DNA of 64,000 nucleotides from Datisca glomerata (Eukaryota; Streptophyta; Magnoliopsida; Cucurbitales; Datiscaceae): NCBI GenBank assembly GCA_003255025.1, contig QANY01009387.1, forward strand, positions 1,240,001 to 1,304,000, read 5' to 3'. The translations under genes and the position numbers were made by a program. This document shows, in pieces, positions 1 through 11,081 of this stretch (within the stretch, counting starts at the first letter, position 1; every line of letters starts with the position of its first letter). Under the pieces are notes generated by a model. That model was not told the DNA's origin and did no database searches. It saw nothing but the letters and a program-made list of their open reading frames with translations.

Positions 1-1437
1 CATGCTTTGTCAAATGGAATAGATATTTCCTCTAGCATTCTTCACCATCATGGTCTATTTGGTAGTTATTTGGCTTCTAAGATAAAAATTGTAGGACCTG
101 TCCACTATAGATGGATGTACCCAATTGAAAGGTAACATTAACATAATATATTTTACAATTCAATTATATGATTTTGTGTAATGATTTTCTTAGTATGGGT
201 TGCTTGTATTCTTTTAGGTATTTGGGTAAACTAAAATCTTATGTGCGTAATAGAGTTCGTTCCGAAGGTTCAATTGTTGAGGCTTATATTATGGATGAGT
301 GTACAATATTTTGTTCAAGATATTTAGATGGAGTGGAAACAAAATTTAACCGACCTACGAGGAATAATGATTTTATAGATGAGAAAGCAAAACAAAATGC
401 TTCTCTCTTCCCTATTTTAGATCGACCAACAAAGAATGTAACAAATGATGTGCTTGGTAGCACCACATTAACACAAGCACATTGACTTATGTTGTTTAAT
501 TACGAGTTAGGTGATCCATTCCATAAGTAAGTCTCAAATATATAATTTGGATACTTTTACATCATTTTTTTAGGTTGCCACTTTAGTATGTTACTAATAT
601 TACTCTATCTAAAATACTTGCAGAGAAATTACGGACAATAATAAAAGATACACCGTAGTCGTCGACCTTCCATAATGAAGTCGAACGTGAACTTCATGAC
701 ATATTTCTTGATTAGTTTACATATAAAGTAATGTACTTATTAATCATTCAATATATGTTGATTATTATGTTTTTATGAATTGATAACCAAAATAGGAAAT
801 AATACGTCAGAAGAGTTGAGATGGTTAGCTTGAGGTCCAAACATTTTGGTGAAGAAGTATGATAGATACAATGTTAATGGATTTCTTTTTCGTATAAAGG
901 AAAGTGATAGCCTTCGTAAGCCTCAAAATAGTGGAGTCATGATAACATCAGATATGACAAGTTATGTAAATGCATGAGATAGAGATGACTTACTATTGGA
1001 TTCTCAAAGGTATCATTGAGACGAATTATTATGAGAAATGATTTTATTAAAATGTGATTGGATTGACCCTACCAACGGTGTTGGGCAAAAGTCTAATCGA
1101 TATGGGTTTACGCTGGTTAGTTTTTCATGTGACTCATACCGGAGAGCATTTAAAGCACGAGCCATTTACCTTTGCAACACAAGCACATTTAATATATTAT
1201 GTTGTGGATCCAAATGATAAATTTTGGCATGTAGATGTCCATACAAAACCTAGAGTTTTGTATGACATGGGAGTATTAGAGCTGAAAAGTAACATTGAAA
1301 TTCATCATAACGATGAAGTTCTCAATGAACAAAATCTAGAAGATGGTAACTTAGTTCAAGTAGATGTTGATAGTTTGACTTTTGAAGACATGGCATATGA
1401 TTACAATAGTGATCATGATAGCAACATTTTTTATTAA
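1..1437 (+). pseudogene. TNP2-type CACTA transposase, C-terminal part (DUF4218-DUF4216)
   Basis: The first 480 bases carry the DUF4218 region. VHYRWMYPIER is followed, after a small intron-like gap, by YLGKLKSYVRNRVRSEGSI and then EAYIMDECTIFCSRYL, all typical of plant En/Spm transposases. From about 1050 DUF4216 follows: GLTLPTV, then EPFTFATQAHLIYYV and DPNDKFWHVDVHTKPR. The gene ends in an acidic tail at 1437. The 482-1050 stretch has weak similarity in shifted frames with in-frame stops, so the gene is broken. TNP2 proteins bind and cut the CACTA ends; the catalytic region lies upstream of the window. The next gene, on the same strand, is TNPA-like, which is the normal gene order in this superfamily. 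Confidence 0.85.
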
Positions 1438-1551
1438 TGTGATTGAATGTTTCATAAAGAGGTAACTTTTTATATTTTTTAAGTTATAAAAATATACCAG
1501 TAAATTATCAGATATAGTCATAATATATTAACATGTGCAAGACTACACCAT

Positions 1552-3048
1552 GAGATTGCTAAGACGTCAATTAGCATGTTCAAATACTCGATTGGATACT
1601 GACTCTTGTACTGAATTTGGAGGATCAAATCCAATTCATGATATAGATATGGAAACAGAAGGCTTGTTCGCTTTTGTTCAAGCTAATTAGATAAAATAAT
1701 GTTCATTTAATTATTGTAATGTTATTAAATGTTTTGTTAAATATGACTATCTCAATGGCGTATGCGTGGACGGACACGATGGTCATCTATTTGGGTTAGA
1801 TCAAGCGATCATAGAATACATGTGGCTTTCAATGAGGATGGTCAGGCCATTGGTGACAATAAAGATAGTTTTGCGGTGTCGTTGCTAGATCACACAATAT
1901 TTTACCCATATAGTATGATTTGAGGCATGTGTGAAATTATCATAAAGATCAAGTGTGGGACATAGTGAATGTATGGATACTAATTAATATTGTTAATGAT
2001 ACTTGTATGTTTATATATATTTGCATATCAACTTTTTGTAGATATATGGTCGATGAATGCCATAAAAATATGTTTTGAAATCCTTAAGTCAAAAATGGAA
2101 GGATGAGAAGTATAAAATAAAGAGATAGATATATAATGTTATATGAAACGGAAGATGAGGCATTGCAACATTGGGATGAGGCTATTCCAAAAGAGAGTTT
2201 CATTGTAATATTATCCATAAATGGTACTCGGAAGAAAGAAATATATGATTTTTTCTCTACATCTATGATTAATTGTATATGAAAGAAATTAACTCTTATT
2301 GCTCTATCTTAAAAGAGGAGTGATGGAAATAACAAAGCATCACGAAGTAAACAAAAATACCCTCACATGTTGGGACGTATTAGTTTAGCCAAAAAGAAAG
2401 CATTAATGGTAAACTTTAGACTTAATAAATATAATCATCTTAAGTATATTTTAATTATATGTTCTCATTTGATAGGCAAAAAATTTCAAAGACACCCCTC
2501 AAGAATGAAGTTGTTTATATCACATGCGTGGAAATATGAAATTTATGTGAATGAAGAAACTGCAAACGTTGTTGTAAGTATAAGTTATAAATATTTATAC
2601 GAAGTTTTTAAATTGTTATTACATGTTTATTGATACTAAGTCTTAAATTTGTATTGTAGACAAAACTTAAAGAGCGCATGAATGAACTCCTGGATGGTGA
2701 TTATGATCTAATTTCACCAAATGACGTGCTCTCATAAGTATTGAGCCTGAAGCATCCTGGATGTGTGCGTTCATTAAGACTCAGGTCAACTCCATCTAAA
2801 GTGTTATCACGTTACCGTGCGGAATCTTTCACACAAGATGCTTCCAATTTAACAAATGAGTTGGAAGCTCAACGCAAATGAGTGTCGCAGTTGGAGTCTC
2901 AACGTGCACGGGTGCATGAGTTGGAGGTTCAATATGCATCAGTGCCTCAGCTGGAGGCTCAATGTGTACGGGTGCCTGAGTTGGAGCTCAATGTGCACGA
3001 GTGCATGAGTTGGTGGCTGAGTGTTTGAGGATGTGTAACTAAACTTAC
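1552..3048 (+). pseudogene. TNPA-like protein (Transposase_24 type) of the CACTA element
   Basis: Fragments in several frames match the second gene of plant CACTA elements. About 1750-1870 gives RWRGRTR followed by SDHRIHVAFNEDGQAIGDN. About 2130-2200 gives ETEDEALQHWDEAIPKESF. About 2335-2400 gives KQKYPHMLGRISLAKKKA, and 2480-2580 gives RHPSRMKLFISHAWK and NEETANVV. Near 2660-2740 comes KERMNELLDGDYDLISPND. The C-terminus (2845-3040) is a run of roughly 30-bp repeats coding for QLESQRARVHELE-type heptads, probably a coiled coil. Such proteins bind the subterminal repeats of their element. Introns may explain some breaks, but stops inside conserved blocks indicate a pseudogene. Confidence 0.75.
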
Positions 3049-3367
3049 TTATGAAGTTTATGCGAGACTCCGGTAAAGAGTAGGGTAGAGTTTTATGCCT
3101 TGAATTTTATTTGATAATTGTGAAAAGCTTTGTAATTATGTATTTTCATACGTTAAAGACTTGGGGTAATTTGTATTGATATTCTAATATATCAAATATT
3201 TTTTTGAATTCATGGGTCAATGTTTGATAATTTATGTACCTTGTAAATGTGTAGGATGAATATTGCTATGACTATTGTGAATATAGCTGTTAAAATTGTT
3301 ATATATGCACGAAGTTTTAGGAATAGATGGAATGTAGATTGTAGCTGGAAAATGATAATTTGTCGTG

Positions 3368-3751
3368 ACGGTTCCAGAATCGCTTCTAAAATGTTAACGT
3401 AGAGGAAGTCATGACGGTCAGACAACTGTCATTAAAGGCCTCAATGGCGATGGTTACTTAACCACCGTGGCACACCCACCTATTGAGAAACGAACATTTG
3501 TGACGATTTTAGAGAATCATCGTTGTCGATGTCTACAACGATGAAAAATAACCGTCGTTGTTGATGAAAAACTATCGCAAGAGATAAGTTTGTAGTGACG
3601 TTTCTTTGATGGTTGCCAAAATCATCGCAATAGCTACTGCGACGGCGGCTGTCACGGTTGTTTGCTAACCGTCACTAAAACTATTGTGATGGTTGAAAAC
3701 CATCTCTAAAGATAGAAAAAACCGTCGCGGTTGACCCATTTTCATGTAGTG
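3368..3751 (+). repeat. CACTA subterminal repeat zone and 3' terminus
   Basis: Short motifs of the ACCGTCG / CGACGGT / TGACGGTT kind recur in both orientations from about 3368 to 3735 (for example near 3411, 3552, 3640 and 3721). The zone is followed at once by the TAGTG end at 3747-3751. Arrays of short direct and inverted motifs next to the terminus are the binding sites of TNPA-type proteins in well studied CACTA elements. Confidence 0.8.
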
Positions 3752-5376
3752 ACATAAGAGTCAATATATGACTTTTGTTTTTGAAAATTAAATATTTGAA
3801 ATTGAATATAATTGAATATGACTTAGGATTAATATTTTTTTTATAATTGAAATAAAGAATCCATAAGTGGATAAATGAATTATGATTTCTTGACATTTGT
3901 CACCATTTAGCAACAACCTCAAAACAACGGATCTCAGTTTAACTAACGTGATCAACCCTTATTTTTTAAATGTAATTGAGTCGAGCACATAATATATTTC
4001 ATATATTTTCATATAATAAATTGAATATATAAAATAAACATTAATGAGAGTAGCATGTGTAACATATTTGAAAATATATTAGTAAATAAAAAAATTAACA
4101 AAAGTGAAGGAGCGTTGTCAAATTGGAAACATTAGAAAATTATAACGAGAGGTCAGGGTTGACACATGCCTCCGGGTCTATAGTTGATCTTCCCCTGTAT
4201 GTGGGGCCTCAGCCCTAAACGTGATGAATTTTGCTCATGCCCGCACCTTACATTGCTCAGTGAGCAGTGTGCCCACCCAGGCACACTCCTTCCTGACCTT
4301 GACATGATCTATAAGGCTAAGTCATGTCTTGGTATTCCCCAACTCACTATCAAGAGTCTAACACAGGGATAGTAGCTAGTATTATAAAGATAAAATGACA
4401 GTAGACATATATTTTGCCTTAACATTTAATAAGGTGTGAGAGATGCATGACGTAATTTAGCTCGAGTGAGGATTTTAATTTTCAGATGCCCAAAAGTCAG
4501 ACAGCTTGAAGGCATCGCAGAGAGAGAAAGGTATTGCCCTTAATTAACAGCCAATGTCTACTTCAAAAGTTCACAGGCAGAAAATATACTAAATCATTCA
4601 AAATAATAAAAAGTAAAGGAAAGCAAGGAAGCACGAAGATTGCTTGTATCTTTCTCACGAACTTCCTTTTACTGCAATAATTGAAAGGTTTGGTGTTGGT
4701 GTATTTCTTGAAGCAAGCCAAAAACCCATTTTTTATTGAATTTCTTATAGCGATTGCCATAAAACGATGTTATTTATATTCAAAAGACAATGAAAAAAGA
4801 AGAGGTAATCACAAGCTTTAGAGATTCTTTATGACATGCTTTAAATTTAAAAAAAAATAGAGAGCTAATCACACCGTGATAAAATTCAAAGTTGTTCGGA
4901 TACTATTTTCCGGACGAGAAGAATTGCAAGCTGCTAACTTAATTAGTATTAAACTTAATTATAGAACAAAAACACGAGTTATGAGATGTATATTATTATT
5001 ATGTGACGCGCACGCTTTGATTATATACCTTTTGTAATGAGTTTATTTTTTATAATTATTTATTAGGTGGAAAGTGAAATCATACATATACGTGAACTCA
5101 TAAAGCTAAAGAGCATTGAATCGGGCATTATTTTAGTAGAGTTAGGAAGAATCGATTGTTGTAGTATCGTACCACCAATAGAACTTAGTTTAAAAAAATA
5201 GAACTGATTGGGTCAATTCAAAAGCAGAGGACAATAATACAAGGGGTTTTTCTACTACAACCACGGTGTCGTCTTCTTTCCATGTCATCATTGAATCGGG
5301 GCCGTCCATTTAATGTGAAACACTCATGACACAGCGACTTGGCGAGAATGGCTCCCTTCCGTCATCAGTTCATCTA
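3752..5376. other. Intergenic DNA without a recognised gene
   Basis: Mostly AT-rich sequence with no coding region I can support. A clearly GC-richer block at about 4155-4380 stands out. It contains a short inverted pair (GTGTGCC ... GGCACAC, 4268-4285) and an open frame of 62 codons that resembles nothing I know. It may be a relic of a mobile element. Confidence 0.5.
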
Positions 5377-5378
5377 CA

Positions 5379-5443
5379 TATATATATATATATATATGAC
5401 ATATGAAGGTAACATCTTATGACATATGAAGGTAACATCTTAT
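5379..5443. repeat. (TA)n microsatellite and 23-bp tandem duplication
   Basis: A (TA)n run occupies about 5379-5397. It is followed by two identical 23-bp units starting GACATATGAAGG at 5398-5420 and 5421-5443. These sit just upstream of the GA-rich leader of the small gene at 5517. Confidence 0.85.
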
Positions 5444-5461
5444 GGCCATTTGTAGAAACAG

Positions 5462-5463
5462 GA

Positions 5464-5505
<42 letters not shown>
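5462..5505 (+). repeat. (GA)n microsatellite in the probable 5' leader
   Basis: A nearly pure GA run ends about 12 bases before the start codon of the small gene at 5517. GA/CT runs in 5' leaders are common in plant genes and can bind BPC/GAGA-type factors. Any regulatory role here is inference. Confidence 0.8.
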
Positions 5506-5508
<3 letters not shown>

Positions 5509-5516
5509 AGTTGAAT

Positions 5517-5765
5517 ATGGGATACAATAAGAGAGAGAGTAAGTCATCATACTCTATATGCAACATATTCAGAGGGTGTTGTTTCTCTAGAAGAAGCAGG
5601 GAGTGGGACGACGACTCATACTGGCCGGATGAAGGTGTTGATGTTCGAAGGAAGATGTTTCCAAGTGATGAAGACAAAGGTTGGTGGATAGCTGAGCCTG
5701 GTATCGACCGTAAAGCATCTGCCTTCATTGCCAAATTCTATGAAGCTCGTGTTTCCCTCCAATAA
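5517..5765 (+). CDS. Small plant protein with DUF761-like C-terminus
   Basis: An 82-codon open frame without an intron. I chose the ATG at 5517 because the only upstream in-frame start-like codon is a TTG at 5511. The N-terminus is basic and Ser/Cys-rich (NIFRGCCFSRRSR). The middle is acidic with aromatic residues (DDDSYWPDEG). The C-terminus reads KMFPSDEDKGWWIAEPGID and then RKASAFIAKFYEARVSLQ. The end resembles the DUF761 signature (D-x-x-A-x-x-FI-x-x-FY), and small plant proteins with the same layout are common but of unknown function. There is no signal peptide or membrane segment. It stands alone between decayed repeats, yet is intact and strongly biased to conserved-looking residues, so I think it is a real gene. 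A TATA-like TA run lies at 5379-5397. Confidence 0.75.
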   Translation: MGYNKRESKSSYSICNIFRGCCFSRRSREWDDDSYWPDEGVDVRRKMFPSDEDKGWWIAEPGIDRKASAFIAKFYEARVSLQ

Positions 5766-7082
5766 AGACAAATGCTTGTTGTTTAACACTCCAATAATCC
5801 AACTCCTAGCTCTTTATTATTTTATTTTTCTTATTTATTTCGCGTATTATTTTATTCAATATTTTCTCACAATCCAATAATACTTATTCTAATTATTCAC
5901 ACTAATGTAAGAACTGTTAACTACTCCTTTTCCAGTAACTAGTTAAATGTCCTTGCACCCCGTTAGACAAAATTTAAAGCATTCAAGTAACGATTTATAA
6001 AATATTTTGATTTAGAAACTTAAGAATATATAACATGCCATTGGGATATTAAAAATATAATTTTGAAATACTAACCTATTGAACTTAATATAAAAAAGAA
6101 CTTTATATTAACGAAATGAGATCATAAATATTTAGTTTCTTTATGTAAAAACTTGCTCAACCAAGTTGACATATTCCTTCATCTAATATATTATGAAATA
6201 CCATATATTTTTATTGCATAGGAAAAGTTCAAAATTATAATTACTCAAATTCACATTGAACTTGTAAAAAAATATTTAGTAAAAATATACTTGACATCAA
6301 AAAATTACAAAAAAACAGCCACCAAACCAACTACAATCTTCTTTTCTTCTGGATTTTTATCTATAATCAAGATAATTGGTCAAATTAAATTAATAGCAGT
6401 CAGCTCGTCAAGCGAAAAACTTAAATATGCAAATAATTAATTGCATCATATGTAAAATTAAATCCAATCAAATAATTATAAGCAAATGAAAATTAAAGAA
6501 AGAAAGGCCCATGAGTAATCTTTTTGCTATATAAGGAAAAAAAAACAAAATTGTCCTCTTGACGTCATCCCCTTATTAATACTGACAAATATATAAAAAT
6601 GATTAATTTACTGTACAATCTCTCTGTATTTCTGTACATTGGTCCATAGAATTTGTACATATGTGTACATGTTATACGTACTAATGTACACACAAAGTAC
6701 AACGTATATATGAATTAGGGGTTGTACCCTAAAATTTTTCATTTCAAACATATTGGAAAAAAATTCAGAAATTACCTTTCAAAAAAGATGATTGCAATAG
6801 GTGAGTCTTTGACAATTCCTTCTTATTTATTCATGAAATTATAAAATACAATTAGGAATGATAGTAATGTTTAGATGAAATAAATGAGTGGTTTAGAAGG
6901 GGAATTGGAGTGGTCTTTATTGATAGTAGTGGATCATTTATGTTATCAGCTAGGGTTCAGAGTGCATATCATTCGATGAATTGTTCGGTTGTTTCAAATT
7001 TTGCCGTTTCGCTTTAAGTGTTTAAGTCTTTTATTTGACTGGGTCGTATGCAATGGAACACGTGATCCCATTGTTTGATAGT
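5766..7082. other. AT-rich intergenic DNA
   Basis: No gene supported. Around 6895-7000 a broken frame reads GIGVVFIDSSGSFMLSA, faintly like an RNase H fold from a retroelement. It is too short to call. Confidence 0.4.
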
Positions 7083-7104
7083 TTATTTTTTGGGCTTTTT
7101 TTTT

Positions 7105-7170
7105 TGTAAAAGTCAACCCATACGTTAACTATTTTGTAAAAATCAACTTATACACTAATTTTACTTACTC
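7105..7170 (+). repeat. Left terminal inverted repeat of the MULE
   Basis: This stretch contains TTAACTATTTTGTAAAAATC. It aligns over about 65 bases with the reverse complement of 15368-15441, which has TAACTATTTTACAGAATTC. Differences are scattered but the register holds, as expected for old terminal inverted repeats. Confidence 0.65.
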
Positions 7171-7544
7171 AGATCTTTGACCATTTTTCTTTCACTTTTT
7201 CACTTTTTTCCTTATTGTCCTTCTTACAAGTTGTCCAATCAAATGTCATGGTTTACTCACTTAACATTCAAAACCTCCATACCTACTCCATTTCTTCTTC
7301 TTCATTTTTCATTTTTTCTACTTCTTCGTCTTCGTCTTCTTCTCCGTCTTCTTCCTTCTTCCTGCAACAACAAGGGATTGTTAGTTCTTCTTTCATAAAC
7401 ATGTATAAGTTTTATTTTCTTCTTTCTAGAAAGTTTAAATTTTTATGAGTTTTTCATGTTCATGAGTTTTCTGAGAATATTTATTTATTTTCTTCTTTCT
7501 GAAATGTTGTTTGAGGTTCATTTATTGTACATGATCACTACAAG

Positions 7545-7985
7545 ATAATAGTGTAATGCAAATGAGGTCTACACGAGTACTACACGAGCCTCGTATAGTC
7601 ACCATGTAGACTACAAGCAGGTACATGATCCTTGTTAGACCTCGTGTACACTACACAATCATCGTGTAGTGCATCAGAAACTTTTTCAGCGATTCACGAG
7701 CATCATGTAGCATTTATTACACTACACGATCATCATGTAGTGTCATCGTGTTGTGTACATGATGACCACATGATGATTGTGTACTCTTCGTGTACACTAC
7801 ATGATCTTCATGCGATCCTCGTGTACACTACACGATCATCGTGTAGTCCCCGTGTACATTACACGATTATACTACACGATCATTGTGTAGTACACTCGTG
7901 ACACTACACGATCATCATGTGGGACTTATTACCGTACACGATGCCCGTGAAGGTCTCGTGGACACTACACGATGGCTATACGAAT
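7545..7985. repeat. Motif array 1, upstream of mudrA
   Basis: Dense TACACGA and TCGTGTA sites occur with variants such as TACATGA. Clean pairs read TACACGATCATCGTGTA or TCGTGTACACTACACGA, where motif starts are 10 bp apart. The array fills the leader between the left end and the transposase gene. Confidence 0.9.
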
Positions 7986-8055
7986 CATTGTGTGATATTC
8001 CATTTTATTATATATTCTTCTTGTATTGACTTCTTTCATTGATGTATATATAGAT

Positions 8056-10985
8056 ATGTCTGAAGTTTAAATTTTTGTAATCCATGATGGAGATTGGGTG
8101 AAAAATGGTACAACATGGTCTTTTAGTGGAGAGAATACCAAATTATTGGAGATATCAACTAACTGCACTTACCACGCGCTATTGGATATATTGCATGAAG
8201 AACTCCAAATAGACCCCTCAAAGTATGATATGTCCATCAATTTTCTTTATAGAAGTCATGTCATCTGCCCTCCTGCTGAAATTTTAAAGAATAGAGATTT
8301 ATAGTTCTTTGTTGAGGAGAATGTATCAGAATCACTTCGAACCCCATTATTTGTAAGTACCAAGCCTAAATTTTTTCCATTTCAAAACTCGGTTCCTGAA
8401 ACCACACTGTCACAATAATCTCGGGTTCCTGAAACTACAGGGTTTTATCAAAGTTGGGTTCTTGAAACACAAATTTCACAACAACCTCTACATGAAAGCA
8501 TTCCTCGCTTTGAGAGTGTTAATCATTTTAAAGGGAACTATCATTATGATGATGTTTTTGGTCATGACGAGAATAATGTTTTCGAGGATGAGGTGTTGAA
8601 GTTGTTGGTGATGATGATGGTGATTTTGATTAAGGGGCGTATGATGATGCAATCCGTGGAGATGACCATGATGTAGCCATCTGTGGAGACAAACATACAA
8701 CAATTCCATACTTGAATATTGGTCATGAGCCCGAGACCACTTGTCCATTGTCATCACAACCTGATTTGAACGAACAACGTGTTGGGTCCAGTGAGCAATG
8801 GTCTGATTTGAATCAACTTATAACAGACACAATAAATATGGATGATTTGTACAGTGATAAAGCCGAATTACTTAAGGTTACTCGTATGATGGTCTTCCAG
8901 AGAAATTTTGAGTTTCAGAATTTCAAGACAAATCAGTCAATATTGGTACTTGTATGTGTTGATAAAACATGTCAATGGAGGTTACAGGCCATGCAATTGA
9001 AAAATTGTCCATACTTCAAAGTTACAAAGTTCATCAATACACATACATACACATTTGAAGTATTGAGACATGAACACCATCAGGCTACATTTTCATTGAT
9101 TGGTCATTCTATAAGGACCAAATACACGACTGTCGGACGTATGTCTAAGCCAAAAGACATAATTGAAGATGTTATGCTTGATTTCGATGTCAACATAGGT
9201 TACCATAAGGCATGGAGGGCTAGGAAATATGCTTTGGAATTAGTTCTAGGGTTACCTAAAGACAACTATAGGATACTCCCAGCATAGTGTAACATGTTAG
9301 AATAAAAAAAATCCAGGTACTTATTTTTTATTTTGCCATCATAATGTCTACACGAGCCTCGTGTAACCATCGTGTAGTACACGATTGCTACACGGACCTC
9401 GTGTAGTCATCATGTACACTATTTTTCCATCATAATATCTACACGAGTACTACACTGACCTCGTGTATACATCGTGTATACTACACGATGGGTACAATGA
9501 CCTCGTGTAGCATGATGGTACACGGAACTCGTGTACACATCCTGTACACTATTATTACTATCATAATGTCTACACGAGGACTATATGAGCAATACACAGA
9601 TCTCGTGTAGTCATCGTGCGGTCTACATGATGCCTACACTGACCTCGTGTAATCATGGTGTAGTCTACACCATGGTTACACGGAACTCGTGTAATCATCC
9701 TATACACTATGTACTCTGCCGATTTTAATACAACAATACTAGATACTTTTCAGGGACAACAACACACGTAGATATCGATGAGCATGATCATTTTAAATAT
9801 TTTTTCATGGCTCTTAGACCCTCTGTTCATGGATTTTTCAAATGTATACGGCCTCTCATTGTTGTTGATGCAACCGCCTTAAAAGCCAAATACAAAGGGG
9901 TATTATTTGTTACAACAGCAAATGATGGGAACAACCAAGTATATCCCATTGCATTTGGAATTGCAGAATCAAAAAAGAATGATTCATGGGAATGATTCTT
10001 CCGTAAACTTCACGATGTAATCGGTATTCCAGAAGACTTGGTGTTTATATCCGACATGTCCACAAGTATACTAAATGTTGTATATGTTGTCTTTCCCAAT
10101 GCGCTTCATGGAGCTTGCATCTTCCATATGGGCCAAAATATCAAATCAATATATAAAAAAGGAATATGCGGTAGCATTGTTTTTTAAAGCAGCAAAGGAA
10201 TAGCATCGATCAAAATTTGATCGGCTGATGACTCATTTTACATATGCATTTCTAGATATCTCACAATACGTGTCAGTGGAGGAAGTTGAGAGGTGGCCAC
10301 GTGCTCATTTTGATGGAAGGCGATACGATATAATGACTACAAACATCGCGGAATGTTTGAATGGGGTTTTGAAGGATTCTAGAAAGCTTCTCATTACATG
10401 CCTTATAGAACATATCTGTGACATGTTACAAATGTGGTTCTATGAATTACGGATGACTGCTTCTCAAGTCACCTCGCAGATGACAGATTAGGTTGGGACT
10501 GAGCTTAAAAAGAGGCATCTTACATCACGATCACTATCATTGTTTCCTTCGGACATCCATGAGTTTCGTGTCGCTGGTGGGGGTAGGGAAGTAGTGGTAA
10601 ACTTGCATCCTAAGACTTGTACGTGCCAAGAATTTGATCTCGATCAAATTCCCTGCAAGCATGCGTTGGCTGCATGTTGGCAACACAATATTTTCGCCTA
10701 TAGTATGTGTTCGAGGTTCTATAAAAATGAGGCTTTAATTGTTGTGTATGCGATAAAAATACATCCTCTAGGAGATCAAGCAAATTAGGTCATCAACTAG
10801 AAGATTTATGTAAAGGCGGTATTGCCACCTATAACGAGGCGGCAAAATGGCAGACCTAGGACAGAGAGAATTCCATCCAAAGGTGAGGAAGTAGTGAGAA
10901 GAAAGTACAAACATTGTGGGTAAATTGGCCACATTCGACAAACGTGCAGAAATCTAATTTATCTATCTCAACGGGATGACCATGC
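8056..10985 (+). pseudogene. mudrA-type MULE transposase
   Basis: Broken transposase gene. 8080-8304 holds the N-terminal region (HDGDWVKNGTTWSF; LQIDPSKYDMSINFLY). 8712-9316 holds the MuDR DNA-binding domain (KVTRMMVFQRNFEFQNFK; CVDKTCQWRLQAMQL), ending in YRILPA and an NKKNP-like run. An intron at 9317-9753 (GTACTT...TTTTCAG) joins CCAG to GGACA, giving the expected PGT junction. 9754-10490 holds the MULE transposase domain: VVDATALKAKYKG, ISDMSTS, the C-x2-H of CIFHMGQN, and TNIAECLNGVLKD. 10540-10788 holds a SWIM zinc finger (CTCQEFDLDQIPCKHALA). Near 10910 is a CCHC-like knuckle (KYKHCG..GHIRQTC). Stops at about 8071, 8304, 9292, 9992 and 10490, and a frame slip in the A-run at 9303, disable it. 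Its normal role is cutting and joining the element ends. Confidence 0.85.
9347..9715. repeat. Motif array 2, inside the mudrA intron
   Basis: TACACGA/TCGTGTA sites fill the intron at 9317-9753 between clean splice signals. Examples are TACACGAGCCTCGTGTA (10-bp offset) and TCGTGTAACCATCGTGTA (11-bp offset). The neighbouring exons have no such sites. Confidence 0.9.
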
Positions 10986-11081
10986 CACTTAAATATAAAT
11001 AATGACCTTTGTAAACTTAAATTAAATATTAATGTAGAAATATACTTGTGTTTGTTATTTAATAATGTCATAAAGTTTAAC

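Larger units (their letters stand above)
1..3751 (+). mobile_element. CACTA (En/Spm-like) transposon, 3' part
   Basis: The window opens inside a CACTA DNA transposon read on +. In order it shows the C-terminal part of a TNP2-type transposase (DUF4218 then DUF4216), a second TNPA-like gene (Transposase_24 type), and a zone of short repeats built on ACCGTCG/CGACGGT. It ends in TTTTCATGTAGTG at 3739-3751, the inverse of the CACTA terminus that names the superfamily. The three bases after it (ACA) would be one copy of the usual 3-bp target duplication. The other end lies before base 1, so the duplication cannot be checked. Several stops and frame changes make the element non-autonomous. Confidence 0.88.

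Noticed and set aside
7177..7448. Two overlapping Ser/Phe-rich frames near the MULE left end
   Set aside because: Low-complexity CTT/TTC-rich leader, no domain.
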